From AP-15 sp963788085 (GTDB taxonomy: Bacteria > Pseudomonadota > Alphaproteobacteria > ATCC43930 > CGMCC-115725): a DNA stretch of 64,000 nt. Numbering within the stretch: the first letter of the stretch is position 1; each line of letters begins with the position of its first letter. Both the position numbers and the translations under genes were made by a program. This document shows positions 61,528 to 64,000 of this stretch, in pieces. The notes under the pieces were generated by a model. The model was not told the origin of the DNA, did no database searches, and was given only the letters and a program-made list of their open reading frames with translations. Where the stretch lies: contig CAWBFS010000012.1 in the NCBI GenBank assembly GCA_963788085.1, positions 166,065 to 230,064 on the forward strand, read 5' to 3'.

Positions 61528-63704
61528 TCAGGCAAGGCCGATGGCGGTGATGGCGAGATCGATCAGCTTGATGCCGATGAACGGCACGATGATGCCGCCG
61601 ATGCCGTAGATCAGCAGGTTGCGGCGCAGCAACGCCGCTGCGCCGGCCGGACGATAGGTCACGCCGCGCAGGCTCAGCGGGATCAGGGCGATGATGATGA
61701 GCGCATTGAAGATGATCGCCGAAAGAATGGCGCTTTGCGGGGTCTGCAGATGCATGATGTTGAGCACGCCAAGCTCGGGGTAGAACGCCATGAACATCGC
61801 GGGGATGATCGCGAAATATTTCGCGACATCGTTGGCGATCGAGAAGGTGGTGAGCGCGCCGCGCGTCATTAAAAGCTGTTTGCCGATCGCGACGATCTCG
61901 ATCAGCTTGGTCGGGTCGCTGTCGAGATCGACCATGTTGCCGGCCTCGCGCGCCGCCATCGTGCCGGTGTTCATTGCGACGCCGACATCGGCTTGCGCCA
62001 ATGCCGGCGCGTCGTTGGTGCCGTCGCCGCACATCGCGACGAGCTTGCCCTTCGACTGCTCCTCGCGGATCAGCTCGAGCTTGTTCTCGGGCGTCGCCTG
62101 CGCCAGAAAATCGTCGACCCCGGATTTCGGCGGCGATCGCTGCGGCGGTCAGCGGGTTGTCGCCGGTGATCATGACGGTGCGGATCCCCATTTGCCGCAA
62201 TTCGGCAAAGCGCTCGCGGATGCCGCCTTTGACGATGTCCTTGAGGTGGATAACCCCGAGCAACCGGCCATCCTTGGCGACCGCAAGCGGCGTGCCGCCC
62301 TCTCTCGAGATCCGCTCGCCAAGCGCGATCGTCTGGCGAACTGCATCCGAAACCGACGCGGCCCGCAACGCCGCCTGGGCGCCAGCGGCGGCGTCGCGCC
62401 ATACCGGACCGGTGCTGCCGCCTTCGGCAAACGCAATAATCGAATCTACTGCCCCCTTGCGGATCGAGATTCCGTCTACATCGATGCCGCTCATCCTGGT
62501 CTGCGCCGAGAACGGCACGAATTTGGCGTTGAGTGTCGCCATCTCCCGCGCCCGCAGCTGGTATTTTTCCTTTGCCAGAACCACGATCGAGCGGCCCTCC
62601 GGCGTCTCGTCGGATAGCGAGGCTAGCTGCGCCGCGTCGGCAAGTTCGCTTTCTTCGATACCCGGAAGCGTGATGAACTCGGTCGCCTGACGGTTGCCGA
62701 GGGTGATTGTGCCGGTTTTGTCGAGGAGCAAGGTATCGACGTCACCGGCAGCCTCGACCGCACGGCCGGACATCGCGAGCACGTTGAAGCGCACCAGCCG
62801 GTCCATGCCCGCGATGCCGATCGCCGACAACAACGCTCCGATCGTCGTCGGGATCAGGGTCACGAACAGCGCGATCAGGACGACGACCGACACCGCACCC
62901 CCTGCGTAAGACGCAAAGCTCGGAATGCTGACAGTGGCAAAGACGAAGATCAGCGTCATGCCGGCGAGCAGGATATTGAGCGCGATCTCGTTCGGGGTTT
63001 TCTGCCGCACCGCGCCTTCGACGAGCGCGATCATGCGGTCGAGAAAGGTCGATCCTTGGGCGGCCGTGATCCGTACCCTCAGCCAATCCGACGTGACCCG
63101 CGTGCCTCCCGTTACCGCCGAGCGGTCGCCGCCGCTCTCGCGAATGACCGGCGCGGATTCGCCTGTGATAGCCGAACTCGTCGACCGAGGCGACACCCTC
63201 GATGACCTCGCCGTCACTCGGGATCAGATCATTAGTCTCGACCAACACGAGATCGCCGGGCTTGAGCGCGGTGGCGTCGACGAGTTCGAAGTTGCGCGAG
63301 TTCGCGGCCTGCAGGCGCTTCGCCTTGGTCTCGGTTCGGGTGCGGCGCAGCGCGTCGGCCTGGGCTTTACCGCGCCCTTCCGCTACGGCTTCCGCAAAAT
63401 TGGCGAACAGCACGGTGAACCACAACCATATCGTGATCTGCCCCGAGAACAGCGCATTGGTACCGACCACCGTGCCACCGCCGACGATCAGATCGCGCAG
63501 AAAGAAGATTGTCGTCAGCACCGAGACGATCTCGACGCAGAACATCACCGGGTTCTTGACCAGGGTGCGCGGATCGAGCTTGCGGAACGAGGCCCCGATC
63601 GCCGGGACGATCAGCGAGCGGTCGAAGATCGACAGCGGCCGCAGCTGGCGCTTGTAAAGCCCGGTGTCCGGCGAGCCGATCATGATCGGGGAGATATCAG
63701 TCAT
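61528..63704 (-). CDS. kdpB: K+-transporting P-type ATPase KdpB (system 2, two frameshifts)
   Basis: The N-terminus MTDISPIMIGSPDTGLYKRQ continues to SDGEVIEGVASVDEF. An extra T near 63165 then shifts the frame, after which SAITGESAPVIRESGGDRSA is read, with the normal TGES loop. LLLDKTGTITLGNRQATEF carries the phospho-Asp. An extra A near 62115 causes the second shift, and CGDGTNDAPALAQADVGVAM to AITAIGLA follow. Joined, it is about 725 residues. Both shifts are single-base and fit sequence error. Confidence 0.92.
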
Positions 63705-63731
63705 GTGAATGCCCCTCAGGAATTCAGTCGC

Positions 63732-64000
63732 CTACGGGCCCGGATAGAGCTTGCCCTGGTTCATCGCGACCTGCTCGGTCACCGGTCCCAGCGCGATGGC
63801 CGGGAAGAAGGTGAGCCCGCCGATGATCAGCACGACCCCCACCAACAGACCCACGAACAGCGGCCGGTTTGTCGGAAAGGTCCCGGCAGACGGCGCAAGG
63901 AGTTTCTTTTGCGCCAGTGATCCGGCGACGGCCAATAGCGGGATGACCATGATGAACCTCCCGATCAGCATCGCGAAACCGATCGTCGTATTGTAGAAGA
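63732..64000 (-). CDS. kdpA: K+-transporting ATPase subunit KdpA (system 2), C-terminal part
   Basis: The gene enters from the right edge, with FYNTTIGFAMLIGRFIMVIP and LLAVAGSLAQKKLLAPSAGT, ending VAMNQGKLYPGP. This matches the last three helices of KdpA (compare WYNLAIGFVILLGRYPPIIF in system 1). The start is outside the window. Confidence 0.92.
   Translation of the reverse strand, partial: FYNTTIGFAMLIGRFIMVIPLLAVAGSLAQKKLLAPSAGTFPTNRPLFVGLLVGVVLIIGGLTFFPAIALGPVTEQVAMNQGKLYPGP

Overview
The window reads as a GC-rich alphaproteobacterial chromosome segment, probably from the Rhizobiales or Rhodospirillales. This rests on a bo3-type quinol oxidase, SoxCD, TRAP transport, formyl-CoA transferase paralogues, two class III cyclases, ATGA-overlapped operons and GC-rich palindromic intergenic repeats. 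Many genes, above all in the first 7 kb, carry frameshifts. Where the intended reading could be inferred, most look like single extra bases, so sequence error is the first suspect. I list such genes as one CDS across their fragments.

0-31 kb, mainly metabolic. The minus strand opens with a NuoE-NuoF fusion subunit (formate dehydrogenase/diaphorase type) and a formyl-CoA transferase. cyoABCD follows, then a TauD-type dioxygenase, a GAF-like/adenylate cyclase, and a likely catabolic operon (LLM flavin oxidoreductase, second CoA-transferase, arylmalonate-decarboxylase-like protein). Next come soxCD, a membrane cyclase, dctPQM, a candidate structured RNA with a strong terminator, an esterase, an isoaspartyl peptidase, an MFS transporter, dodecin and an HtrA protease. 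A five-gene minus-strand operon (24.4-30.0 kb) encodes a membrane-bound formate dehydrogenase. Its catalytic subunit is split by an in-frame TGA at the selenocysteine position, followed by a SECIS-like hairpin. A uracil-DNA glycosylase homologue and tRNA-Ser(GCU) close this part.

31-49.7 kb, accessory and repeat-rich. Two tandem winged-helix/STAND ATPase regulators share an almost identical ~0.7 kb N-terminal tract. There is an orphan winged-helix protein, a TetR-RND efflux locus with a palindromic operator, and decayed second and third copies of tetR. A family of secreted Gly/Asn/Tyr-rich repeat proteins is present in two full cassettes. A third, truncated cassette is fused in frame to a ChaA-type cation/proton antiporter. 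A deleted GH63-like glucosidase pseudogene also lies here.

49.7-64 kb, a potassium island. Kup and KdpDE lie on the minus strand, divergent from a small membrane protein and kdpFABC. A second, diverged kdpABC runs convergently from the right edge. Two overlapping small ORFs lie between the two Kdp operons. The first KdpB has TGEL instead of the usual TGES in its actuator loop; the second keeps TGES.
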